From a virus, in IMG/VR virus record IMGVR_UViG_3300022602_002120, positions 62,001-126,000 of that record: a DNA stretch of 64,000 bases; one strand, given 5' to 3'. Positions 45,004-52,337 of this stretch are shown here, in pieces; the first letter of the stretch is position 1, and each line of letters starts with the position of its first letter. The notes under the pieces were generated by a model that was not told where the DNA came from, did no database searches, and saw nothing but the letters and a program-made list of their open reading frames with translations. The position numbers and the translations under genes were made by a program.

Positions 45004-46306
45004 ACCTAGCACGTTATGTATGGCACCTTGGGTACACACATATCTAAGCCCACAAACAGAAAGACGTATGTGCTGTGCTAGTCGCGAGCCTGCGCAGAAC
45101 TTTGAACAGTATATAGATACTAAGTCGGGTACGGGCAAGTATATTCCCATTACCCTAGAAGAACATTGGAACAGCCCTCACATGAAAGATGTGCGAGTGC
45201 GTATGCTGGCTGGTGAAACACTACCAGAGTGCGAAGTATGTAATGACAAGTTACTGAACACAAGCGTTTACCGTAGTTATTTTGATAGTATGTTTGGACA
45301 TAAGTATTCACAAGTACTAGAGAATACTCAACCAGACGGAACTACTACACTTCGTCCTGTTAGTTGGGACTATCGCTTTAGTAACTTATGTAATTTCAAA
45401 TGCCGTATGTGTGGAGATATGTTATCTAGTGCCTGGGAGTCAGAACAGCGCACTCACAATATGATCAATTGGAGTAATCCAAAGAATAATTGGATGCGCC
45501 CCGAAATCAAAGAACAAATAACCGAGTTTCAAGACAGTCAAATTGAACAAGAGTTTGCAAATGCTGTAGAACAACATCAAGTAGAAGAAGTATATTGGGT
45601 AGGCGGAGAGCCCTTAATGTACGAACAACATTGGCGCTACATGAAGCGCATTGTTGAACTAGGAGATGGCAAAAATGTATACGCAAGGTATAACACTAAC
45701 CTTAGCCGTGTCGACTATCGCGGTGTCAATCTTTACAGGGACATTTTATCTGGGCTACGTGACTGGCAAATCTGCGCGAGTCTCGACGGAACAGGAGCAA
45801 TTGGAGAGTACATTAGAACAGGCCTTGGATACAGTCACTGGCTTACAAACTTCCGTCAAGGAGTTAAAATCGCAAGTCACCGACGCCAAATGCGAATTGA
45901 CTTTACTCTCACGCTCCCAGGAATGTTTGAAGTCATCAACATTAGCCGCCTTGCTCAAGAAATGGGTGTAGACATACTTGCCAAAGTAGTCTTTAGTTTT
46001 AGTCCCGATATTATTATGAGTCCTTTAGCACTACCTAGGGAGTTGTTAGATCCTTGGGTAGATGAACTATTAGTTGGCCTTGACTCTGAGGGTTACCCTC
46101 AAAATAGCCCACTAAAGGACATACTGATTCAGCTTAAAACTCGCCCAACCTTTCAAGAACAGTGGCCCGATACTTGGAAAGAAAGTCTTGCTCAAGGTAA
46201 ACGGCGTGTGTTACAATTAGAGCATATCCGTGGTGACGATTACACTATGGCTGACATATTATCGACGAGAGCAGATGTTTATGAGTGGTACAAATCAATT
46301 AATTGA
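44990..46306 (+). CDS. Radical SAM protein with N-terminal twitch-type domain, copy 5
   Basis: A 438-residue radical SAM enzyme of subgroup 2. N-terminal cysteines are C10, C28, C29, C81 and C84 (LCMAPWVHTYLSP, RMCCASRE, PECEVCNDK). The core is C134-x3-C138-x2-C141 (NLCNFKCRMCGDM), then LSSAWESE; WVGGEPLMYEQ is the SAM motif. From about 45700 to 45960 its codons change: GTC, CTC, GAC, TAC and TCC replace the usual GTA, CTA and GAT. That stretch also encodes a +1-frame membrane/coiled-coil ORF, so selection on two frames would explain the shift. Substrate unknown. Confidence 0.85.
   Translation: MNQPKPSTLCMAPWVHTYLSPQTERRMCCASREPAQNFEQYIDTKSGTGKYIPITLEEHWNSPHMKDVRVRMLAGETLPECEVCNDKLLNTSVYRSYFDSMFGHKYSQVLENTQPDGTTTLRPVSWDYRFSNLCNFKCRMCGDMLSSAWESEQRTHNMINWSNPKNNWMRPEIKEQITEFQDSQIEQEFANAVEQHQVEEVYWVGGEPLMYEQHWRYMKRIVELGDGKNVYARYNTNLSRVDYRGVNLYRDILSGLRDWQICASLDGTGAIGEYIRTGLGYSHWLTNFRQGVKIASHRRQMRIDFTLTLPGMFEVINISRLAQEMGVDILAKVVFSFSPDIIMSPLALPRELLDPWVDELLVGLDSEGYPQNSPLKDILIQLKTRPTFQEQWPDTWKESLAQGKRRVLQLEHIRGDDYTMADILSTRADVYEWYKSIN
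45661..45665 (+). promoter_or_regulatory. Shine-Dalgarno AGGAG for nested ORF
   Basis: AGGAG lies nine bases before the ATG at 45675 (AGGAGatggcaaaaATG), inside the radical SAM copy 5 gene. The ATG at 45666 touches the motif directly and would not use it, so the start at 45675 is preferred for the nested spanin-like ORF. Confidence 0.55.
45675..45971 (+). CDS. Nested i-spanin-like protein overprinted in radical SAM copy 5
   Basis: A 98-codon ORF in the +1 frame inside the radical SAM gene. Residues about 6-29 (ITLTLAVSTIAVSIFTGTFY and on) form one membrane segment. From residue 36 a coiled coil runs with perfect 4-3 spacing at 36, 40, 43, 47, 50, 54, 57, 61, 64, 68, 71, 75, 78, 82 and 85; thirteen of these fifteen positions are V, L or A, the other two Gln, and the remaining positions are rich in E, Q, K, S and T. 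Two Cys (73, 84) follow. Single TM plus periplasmic coiled coil at about 100 residues is the build of phage Rz-type inner-membrane spanins. Own Shine-Dalgarno at 45661. Caveats: positive charges lie after, not before, the TM, so N-in/C-out topology is not guaranteed, and no outer-membrane spanin partner was found. Confidence 0.6.
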   Translation: MYTQGITLTLAVSTIAVSIFTGTFYLGYVTGKSARVSTEQEQLESTLEQALDTVTGLQTSVKELKSQVTDAKCELTLLSRSQECLKSSTLAALLKKWV

Positions 46307-47402
46307 TACAATAGAAATTGTCCTACGTGGGCAGGACAGCCTCTTATCTGTTTATATTGATGTATTTGATAACAGTTTGAGTCATAAATGGTTAGTATCT
46401 CTCAACACTCTACTAAAAAATAATTATCATTTAGAAAAGAATTATTGTTTCTTTGGATTTGCTGATGGTCCTCGTGATGGTAAATTAATTGTTGAGCAAA
46501 TTAATTGTAGTATACAAGCAATCAATGAAGCCAATATCGGATACAAGATTGATGATTATTTTACTTTAGAAAATAGTATAGTTTCTGGTAAAATAATTCC
46601 TGAGCACTTATATCCACTAGGACAACGGCCTGCTAATTTACCAGGCGAAGTTAACCATGATCATTTTAACAATCTGCATCGTTATTTTGAGGATCTACAG
46701 GGAGTAAGTGGTCGCATGACTGAATATTATAATCTTGCAGATTCCACTGTACGATGGCATATCAGACAATTAAATCTATTGTGTCACGAATTTGAAAGTT
46801 GGGCATTAAGTAATAGAAAAAAATATACAGCACCAGACTGGGTACGCCCTAGTCAACTTATGTGTTGGTTAACAGCACCGAGATTTATCCTTACTGAAGA
46901 TGATTATGATCTATTTGGAGTCGAAACAATGAATCGTCCTCTTGGCGGAGTATATGTGGGTGTTAACAAAGCTGTAGGCAAACATCATTGGGAAGTCTTT
47001 GTAGACGAAGCAGGATATAATCCCAATATGATAATTGAAAATTTAACCACAACTACTTTGCGTAGTCAACTTGAGGCAGCTGGCGATTTTGATATAGAGT
47101 GGGGAAATAACCCTGGTGAATATGAATGGCAAAAGAAACATCTGGCAGATTTTAGACAATGGCTAATTAATAATAATTTTGATCCAGCAGATAAAACATT
47201 AACCATTGGGCATCCGCAAGTAGGACAAGTTAATCTAATTCGCAGTTTTGGTACTGATAATTATAAAGATATTTGGGCAAAGTTAGAGCAACATTTAGAT
47301 GTATTCAGTATTAGAACCAAAGAAGAATATGCTGAATATGATTATCAATGGAGCGATAATGATTTTGCCGCTAGACAAGTTGCTATTATAGGTAATCAAT
47401 GA
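46281..47402 (+). CDS. Hypothetical protein of the glycan operon
   Basis: A 373-residue protein, family not recognised. The frame is open back to 46230, but the ATG at 46281 gives a 26-base overlap in keeping with this operon. Seen: a KNYCFFGFADGPRDGKLIVE segment, LPGEVNHDHFNNLHRYFEDL with several His and acidic residues, STVRWHIRQLNLLCHEFESW, and RPLGGVYVGVNKAVGKHHWE. The His/Asp/Glu-rich centre could be a metal site, but that is a guess. It lies between radical SAM copy 5 and the SGNH array, so a function on the same substrate is plausible. Confidence 0.55.
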   Translation: MSGTNQLIDTIEIVLRGQDSLLSVYIDVFDNSLSHKWLVSLNTLLKNNYHLEKNYCFFGFADGPRDGKLIVEQINCSIQAINEANIGYKIDDYFTLENSIVSGKIIPEHLYPLGQRPANLPGEVNHDHFNNLHRYFEDLQGVSGRMTEYYNLADSTVRWHIRQLNLLCHEFESWALSNRKKYTAPDWVRPSQLMCWLTAPRFILTEDDYDLFGVETMNRPLGGVYVGVNKAVGKHHWEVFVDEAGYNPNMIIENLTTTTLRSQLEAAGDFDIEWGNNPGEYEWQKKHLADFRQWLINNNFDPADKTLTIGHPQVGQVNLIRSFGTDNYKDIWAKLEQHLDVFSIRTKEEYAEYDYQWSDNDFAARQVAIIGNQ

Positions 47403-47959
47403 TGATTATTGCTGGCGGGGATAGTATGGTATGGGGTAGTGAGTTAGCTGATAGTCCTCATGGCGGCCACGATGGATACAGTTCTAATACTTTTGCAGCA
47501 TTATTGGCTAAAGATAACTATGTTTGTGCTGCATATCCCGGTATAGGTAATAAAGAAATAGTTCAACGAATAATAGAAGCATTAACGTTAACAGATCCAA
47601 CTGGCGTCCTAGTCTGCTGGACTTGGCCGAGCCGAGATAATAAAATTCACAGCGATGAAGAAATAATACATCTTCAAGAATATTTAGAACATTATAATAT
47701 TCCTTATTTGTTTACCTGTGTAGATAACTGTATAGTTACAGATAATCCTAAAATTAATTGGGATCACTGGTACTTATTTCCGCCAGGCATAGAATTGTAC
47801 GAAACTCTACAACCAAGAGGATTTTATCAATGGGCTGTAGAAAATAAGTACAATATAGGCCCAGAACATCATCCGTTAGAGCAAGCACACGTTGATGCGG
47901 CCAATTTAATGAGGAATAAATTCAATGAACTGGTTAAAAAATCTAATCAATCGAGTTAA
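47399..47959 (+). CDS. SGNH-hydrolase-like protein, type A copy 1
   Basis: A 186-residue protein. Block I is MIIAGGDSMVWGSELAD; then NYVCAAYPGIGNKEIVQRII and GVLVCWTWPSR; later NIPYLFTCVDNCIV and GFYQWAVENKY; the end is HHPLEQAHVDAANLM, without the canonical Asp before His. Each block has a match in the 263-residue protein at 48652 (GGDSFTYGSELSD, ICAAHPGNSNSAI, VTWSFPGR, IPYLFLGVDECIL, GFYTWARDNK, HPREPAHIEAANL), which makes a type A pair separated by a type B gene. Start overlaps the previous stop (ATGA). Confidence 0.6.
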   Translation: MMIIAGGDSMVWGSELADSPHGGHDGYSSNTFAALLAKDNYVCAAYPGIGNKEIVQRIIEALTLTDPTGVLVCWTWPSRDNKIHSDEEIIHLQEYLEHYNIPYLFTCVDNCIVTDNPKINWDHWYLFPPGIELYETLQPRGFYQWAVENKYNIGPEHHPLEQAHVDAANLMRNKFNELVKKSNQSS

Positions 47960-48026
47960 ACTAGAAATAGCATACCGCAAGAAGCTTAAAGAGCTTCGCA
48001 AAAGAGATCCTTTTATTTACAAATAA
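47925..48026 (+). CDS. 33-residue basic small protein ending DPFIYK
   Basis: A 33-codon ORF between two SGNH genes. It begins MNWLKNLINRVKLEIAYRKK and ends in LRKRDPFIYK: one amphipathic basic helix plus a conserved-looking tail. I recall similar short phage proteins with a (K)KLKE(L/I)RKRDPFIY ending, but cannot verify. It overlaps the upstream gene by 35 bases and its TAA shares one base with the next ATG (TAATG), typical of coupled translation. Function unknown; membrane-surface association would suit the helix. Confidence 0.6.
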   Translation: MNWLKNLINRVKLEIAYRKKLKELRKRDPFIYK

Positions 48027-48664
48027 TGCGTTTACTAACTGTTGGTGATAGTTTTACCTACGGGGAAGAACTAAGCGACCTGACGCTCGCTTGGCCATTT
48101 CAGTTATCTGCTACATTAGGATACGATGTAACCAATTTGGCAAAACCCGGTAGCGGCAACACACGTATGGTTAGATATGCTGTTGAAAATATAACCAAGT
48201 ATGACATGATTATTGTTGCGTGGACGCATTGGGCTAGGACTGAAATTGCAGACGAGTGCGGCTTTTATGATATTTGGCCAGGTTGTAGTCCAATACCACA
48301 CAAAGAACATACCCAATGGCGTAGTGATCTGATAGAATATTATTCTCGACACTATAATGATGAATATCTATATAGGCAATATCTATTAAACATAATTTTA
48401 TTACAAAATTATTTTAGTAAAAATAATAAGAAATATCTAATGTTAGATGCCTTTGCTAATCACCAATATCGTGGAAGGAAAACAAATGAGGATCTAATAG
48501 GACAAATTGATACTGGATATTTCGTTGGCTGGCCAGATGAATCAATGATGGAATGGACCTATGGATGCAATCAAGGTCCAATTGGACATTTTCTAGAGTT
48601 AGGGCATCAACGTGTAGCGGAAAAGATATATAATCATATGGTGAAATTAAAATGGGCTGTTTAA
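48026..48664 (+). CDS. SGNH-hydrolase-like protein, type B copy 1
   Basis: A 212-residue protein. Block I is LLTVGDSFTYGEELSD; block III NLAKPGSGNTRMVRYAVE; then MIIVAWTHWARTEI; YYSRHYNDEYLYRQYLLNII; QIDTGYFVGWP; the end is GHFLELGHQRVAEKIYNHM. Every block has its equal in the 217-residue protein at 49440 (GDSYTYGSEL, SSSNDRIFRLAIE, VICAWTEVSRLDLW, YYARHYDDRHS, QIDTDNYLGWPE, GHPLELGHKRIAEKYYEHI). The Asp of the DxxH motif is missing. Cytoplasmic, no signal peptide. Possible acyl-group enzyme or, if inactive, a glycan-binding relative. Confidence 0.6.
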   Translation: MRLLTVGDSFTYGEELSDLTLAWPFQLSATLGYDVTNLAKPGSGNTRMVRYAVENITKYDMIIVAWTHWARTEIADECGFYDIWPGCSPIPHKEHTQWRSDLIEYYSRHYNDEYLYRQYLLNIILLQNYFSKNNKKYLMLDAFANHQYRGRKTNEDLIGQIDTGYFVGWPDESMMEWTYGCNQGPIGHFLELGHQRVAEKIYNHMVKLKWAV

Positions 48665-49443
48665 TTGCAGGTGGCGATAGTTTTACCTATGGCAGTGAAT
48701 TGTCTGATTGCTTTGTATTGAGTGAATCTTCTACGCCCAAGGAAGTGCATAGTCAAAGTACCTATACAGCGTTAATTGCTAAAGAACTAGATTTAGAATA
48801 TATCTGTGCGGCCCATCCTGGTAATAGCAATAGTGCTATTAGACGAAGTGTAATGAACGCATGTGAAAGTAACACTAACATAGAACAAGTGATAGTTACT
48901 TGGAGCTTCCCTGGCAGGTACGAATTTAATTTCAACAACTCATGGGAACAAATAAATCCATGGAGTGTTGCTGATGATGCAGAAAAAACTATAAAAAAAG
49001 ATTTTCACATAGATAATCCTATAGTGTTTCAACATCATTTGGATAAACTAAAACGTGAACAAGCATTAGGTATAAGTGACTTTGCTAGAATATTTTATAG
49101 CAAGATAGGTGGATTTGAATATTGGGAAGTTTATAACAGTCTACTAGACATTGTATTACTTGAACAATATTTAAAAATAAAAGATATTCCCTACTTGTTC
49201 TTAGGAGTAGATGAGTGTATACTAATAAATGTTAATAAACATGAACATGATGTGAATATAAAGACTCTATACAACCAAATTGATATGACTAAATGGTATT
49301 GGTTTCCGAAACATAAAGGATTTTATACCTGGGCAAGAGATAATAAGTTTCCTTTTGCCACAACACATCCGCGCGAACCAGCACACATTGAAGCGGCAAA
49401 TTTAGTATATGAACATCTGAGATATATTGGTAATATTAGGTGA
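48652..49443 (+). CDS. SGNH-hydrolase-like protein, type A copy 2
   Basis: A 263-residue protein, paralogue of the one at 47399 but with an insert of about 60 residues after residue 100 (NPWSVADDAEKTIKKDFHID, then GISDFARIFYSKIGGFEYWE). Block I LIAGGDSFTYGSELSD, block III AHPGNSNSAIRRSVM, then VTWSFPGRYEF. The C-terminal His block is FATTHPREPAHIEAANL, lacking the Asp. It overlaps the upstream gene by 13 bases and its stop forms a GTGA overlap with the next gene. Confidence 0.6.
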   Translation: MGCLIAGGDSFTYGSELSDCFVLSESSTPKEVHSQSTYTALIAKELDLEYICAAHPGNSNSAIRRSVMNACESNTNIEQVIVTWSFPGRYEFNFNNSWEQINPWSVADDAEKTIKKDFHIDNPIVFQHHLDKLKREQALGISDFARIFYSKIGGFEYWEVYNSLLDIVLLEQYLKIKDIPYLFLGVDECILINVNKHEHDVNIKTLYNQIDMTKWYWFPKHKGFYTWARDNKFPFATTHPREPAHIEAANLVYEHLRYIGNIR

Positions 49444-50093
49444 TTAATAATATACTAGCCATTGGCGATAGTTATACCTATGGATCGGAACTTGAAAATC
49501 CAGGGCGTGATTCTTGGCCGATGCAATTGGCAATTAAGTTAAACAGCTATGTAACTAACTTAGGTATGCCTAGTAGTAGTAATGATAGAATCTTCAGATT
49601 GGCAATTGAACACACACTTGAATTACAATATGATTTAGTAATTTGCGCCTGGACTGAAGTGTCTAGACTAGATTTATGGGCTAATGACCGGGAGTTTCAA
49701 GTAACATCAGCTAGTGTTGATTATCATGCTAAACAGTATCCTTGGATTAAAGAATATTATGCTAGACACTATGATGACAGACATAGTACTAAAACTTGGT
49801 TAACCAGAGTGTTAGCACTACAAGAATATTTTAAAAATAAAGGTCAGCGATACATCTTTGCTAACATGCAACCTAACAATGAGTATCGCGAACATTATAC
49901 AAAATTAGGCCTAACTAAATTTATAGACCAAATTGATACTGATAATTATTTAGGTTGGCCGGAAGGCGAAGGTATGCACGCTTGGATAGGTGATGCAGAA
50001 ATTGGGTCATGTGGCCATCCACTTGAGCTTGGACATAAACGTATAGCGGAAAAGTACTATGAACATATTAGGAATATCGGCTGGCTTTCATGA
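49440..50093 (+). CDS. SGNH-hydrolase-like protein, type B copy 2
   Basis: A 217-residue protein starting at a GTG that shares four bases with the upstream stop (GTGA). Block I ILAIGDSYTYGSELENP, block III GMPSSSNDRIFRLAIEH, WT motif in VICAWTEVSRLDLW, end GSCGHPLELGHKRIAEKYY. Closely related to the type B copy at 48026; no DxxH Asp. It overlaps the carbamoyltransferase gene by 35 bases. The four genes from 47399 to here form an A-B-A-B array. Confidence 0.6.
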   Translation: MINNILAIGDSYTYGSELENPGRDSWPMQLAIKLNSYVTNLGMPSSSNDRIFRLAIEHTLELQYDLVICAWTEVSRLDLWANDREFQVTSASVDYHAKQYPWIKEYYARHYDDRHSTKTWLTRVLALQEYFKNKGQRYIFANMQPNNEYREHYTKLGLTKFIDQIDTDNYLGWPEGEGMHAWIGDAEIGSCGHPLELGHKRIAEKYYEHIRNIGWLS

Positions 50094-51555
50094 TGCCGCT
50101 GTTACATTAATCGACGAACAAGGCAAGATCTTGTTCGCAGGACATGCTGAACGTTACAGCAAGATTAAACATGACAGTGTATTAAATGTCCCTTTGATCA
50201 GAGATGCGTTGCGATATGGTAGTATAGATCAGATTGCCTACTATGAACGTCCATGGGTTAAAAAGACTCGTCAACTATATGCAGGTCAATGGAGTGAACT
50301 TAAAACTCCGTGGACTGTTGCAGGTATATTAAAAGCTCAATTACCCAAGTTACATTTACATAAATTACCAATTAAGTCGTATAATCATCACTTATCACAT
50401 GCGGCGGCAGGATTTCAAACAAGCTCATTTACAGATGCCACTGTAGTGGTTATTGATGCTATCGGTGAGTGGGATACTATTAGTATTTGGCATGCGTATT
50501 TTGATGACCACGGCAACGCTAAGTATCAAAAACTTTGGGGACAACAATATCCACATAGTATTGGACTAATGTATTCAGCATTTACCAAGTATGTGGGATT
50601 AAAACCCATGGATGAAGAATACATTTTAATGGGCATGGCTGGTTGGGGTAAACAGATCAGATGGGATGAAATAGAACAGCTTAAAGATAGTATATTAGGT
50701 GATGAAGGTAATTTTACATTCAAACATAACTTCCATCTAGGATTACCTGGTAAGTTACCTGTAGATTGGTCTGATGAAAACATAGCATTTGCAGCACAGT
50801 ATATAGCAGAAGATTTAATTGCCAGCGTAATGATGAAAGCAAGTAAATTAGGCTATAGTGAAAATTTAGTATACTGTGGCGGTGTAGCACTTAATTGTAG
50901 TGCGAATAGAATATTAGGGGAATATTATGATAACATTTGGATTATGCCTAATCCTGGCGATGCTGGGTCTAGCCTTGGCGCGGCTGCAATGGCTTTGGGC
51001 AGAAGGTTGGTTTGGAAAGATGCTTTCCTTGGCTTTAACATTCCTGGTCGTTATCCTGTTAAAGATATCATTTCCGAGTTAACCACAAATAAAATTTGTG
51101 GCGTGGCGAGCGGGCGGGCTGAGTTTGGCCCGCGAGCCCTTGGTAACCGTAGTTTATTAGCGGACCCTAGAGGTCCAGACATTAAGGATCGAGTAAATGA
51201 AATCAAACGTAGACAAAAGTTTAGACCTTTTGCACCTGTTATACTTGAGGAACTGGTACACGAATATTTCGATATGCCTCCTGGTTGGGATCGTAGCCCT
51301 TATATGCAGGTCGTGGCTCGTTGCCTGCATCCTAACCAGTTTCCTGCTATTCTACATGTTGATGGTACATCTCGCGTGCAGACAGTACCAAAAGATGGCA
51401 GTGGAATCAGACAACTCTTAGAACAATGGTATACTTGGACAGGATGTCCTATGCTGCTTAACACCAGCTTAAATGTCAGAGGCGAACCAATGGTTAATAA
51501 TCGTAAAGATGCAGATCGGTTTGAAAGACTATATGGCATAAAGGTTATGTCGTGA
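50059..51555 (+). CDS. O-carbamoyltransferase of the NodU/TobZ/CmcH family
   Basis: A 498-residue enzyme, somewhat shorter than the usual 550-600. N-terminus ILGISAGFHDAAVTLIDEQG; metal site YNHHLSHAAAGFQTS (H110, H111, H114) and VVIDAIGEWDT (D133); middle CGGVALNCSANRI and PNPGDAGSSLGAAAMALG; C-terminal domain ASGRAEFGPRALGNRSLLAD, FRPFAPVI and LNTSLNVRGEP. This family transfers carbamoyl from carbamoyl phosphate, through carbamoyl-AMP, to a hydroxyl on a sugar, antibiotic or Nod factor. A relative in viral metagenomes was reported to carbamoylate 5-hydroxymethylcytosine, so DNA is an alternative target. Neighbours favour a glycan. A nested +1 ORF lies at 51197. Confidence 0.88.
   Translation: MNILGISAGFHDAAVTLIDEQGKILFAGHAERYSKIKHDSVLNVPLIRDALRYGSIDQIAYYERPWVKKTRQLYAGQWSELKTPWTVAGILKAQLPKLHLHKLPIKSYNHHLSHAAAGFQTSSFTDATVVVIDAIGEWDTISIWHAYFDDHGNAKYQKLWGQQYPHSIGLMYSAFTKYVGLKPMDEEYILMGMAGWGKQIRWDEIEQLKDSILGDEGNFTFKHNFHLGLPGKLPVDWSDENIAFAAQYIAEDLIASVMMKASKLGYSENLVYCGGVALNCSANRILGEYYDNIWIMPNPGDAGSSLGAAAMALGRRLVWKDAFLGFNIPGRYPVKDIISELTTNKICGVASGRAEFGPRALGNRSLLADPRGPDIKDRVNEIKRRQKFRPFAPVILEELVHEYFDMPPGWDRSPYMQVVARCLHPNQFPAILHVDGTSRVQTVPKDGSGIRQLLEQWYTWTGCPMLLNTSLNVRGEPMVNNRKDADRFERLYGIKVMS
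51197..51421 (+). CDS. Possible nested two-TM ORF inside the carbamoyltransferase gene
   Basis: A 74-codon +1-frame ORF. It has a charged N-terminus (MKSNVDKSLDLLH), two hydrophobic stretches (ISICLLVGIVALIC, then WLVACILTSFLLFYMLMVHL) separated by Arg-Ser, and a polar C-terminal tail (RQYQKMAVESDNS). AAGGA at 51184-51188 lies eight bases before the ATG. Host-frame codons here include GAG, GTC and GTG where the phage usually prefers GAA and GTA. The first stretch is short for a membrane helix and hydrophobic +1 shadows are common in this genome, so this is only a candidate. Confidence 0.3.
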   Translation: MKSNVDKSLDLLHLLYLRNWYTNISICLLVGIVALICRSWLVACILTSFLLFYMLMVHLACRQYQKMAVESDNS

Positions 51556-52337
51556 AAAACTATTGGGAATTAGGAGCAACATTAGATTTAGGAACCTATC
51601 CCCGTAATCAAGAGTTATCGTTTAGCCTAAGTGATCTAGACAATGAAGAACGTTTTAATTCTTTGCCGCCTGGCAATTGGTCTAAGGATAGTTTTACCTA
51701 CAAGTATAATAGCTGCGGATTTCGTAGCTGTGAATTTGATCTCGACGGAATAAATCCTGTAATACTTACATTAGGTTGTAGTCATACAGTAGGTGTGGGT
51801 GTGCCACAGCACAATAATTGGCCTGAACAATTTGGTAGTAGATATTTTCCTGAACATAAGGTATATAATGCTGGTCTGGGGGGTGCGGGGGCAGATACTA
51901 TTGCACGATTAGCAATTAACCTAATTCCTATTATTAAACCTAGTATAGTTGCAGTCTTATGGCCAAGTTTATATCGGTTTGAAACATATGAAAATGGTGC
52001 TGTGTTTAACGGCGCTTGGACTATGGAACAAGACAATCTACAGTACGAGGACAACACAGCATACAATAATCAGACTAAAAATAAAACAATTTTAGAGTTA
52101 CTACAGCAGGTTTATCAATTTAAACTGTTAAGTATAGATTGGGATGACACTGTACAAAAAGTTTACAATACAATTTCTTGGACTAAAGGCCGTGACGGTG
52201 CACACTTTGGTGTAGATTGGCATCAACAGATTGCTTATGATTTTAATTTACAATATTGTAATCCTGATGACTTTGTGTTAAAATATACAAATCCAAAAGT
52301 CTACTGGGACAAATACAAGGATAGGAAAATTAAATGA
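51552..52337 (+). CDS. SGNH/GDSL-hydrolase-like protein with intact DxxH
   Basis: A 261-residue protein with a GTG start overlapping the carbamoyltransferase stop (GTGA). After an 85-residue N-terminal part ending YNSCGFRSCEFDLDG comes block I LTLGCSHTVGVGVPQHNNWP, then VYNAGLGGAGADTIARLAI and AVLWPSLYRFETYE. The catalytic end is GRDGAHFGVDWHQQIAYDF, with Asp three residues before His. Paralogue of the 214-residue protein at 44359. Adjacent to the carbamoyltransferase and to an APS-kinase-like gene, so it may edit the same glycan. Confidence 0.65.
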   Translation: MKNYWELGATLDLGTYPRNQELSFSLSDLDNEERFNSLPPGNWSKDSFTYKYNSCGFRSCEFDLDGINPVILTLGCSHTVGVGVPQHNNWPEQFGSRYFPEHKVYNAGLGGAGADTIARLAINLIPIIKPSIVAVLWPSLYRFETYENGAVFNGAWTMEQDNLQYEDNTAYNNQTKNKTILELLQQVYQFKLLSIDWDDTVQKVYNTISWTKGRDGAHFGVDWHQQIAYDFNLQYCNPDDFVLKYTNPKVYWDKYKDRKIK

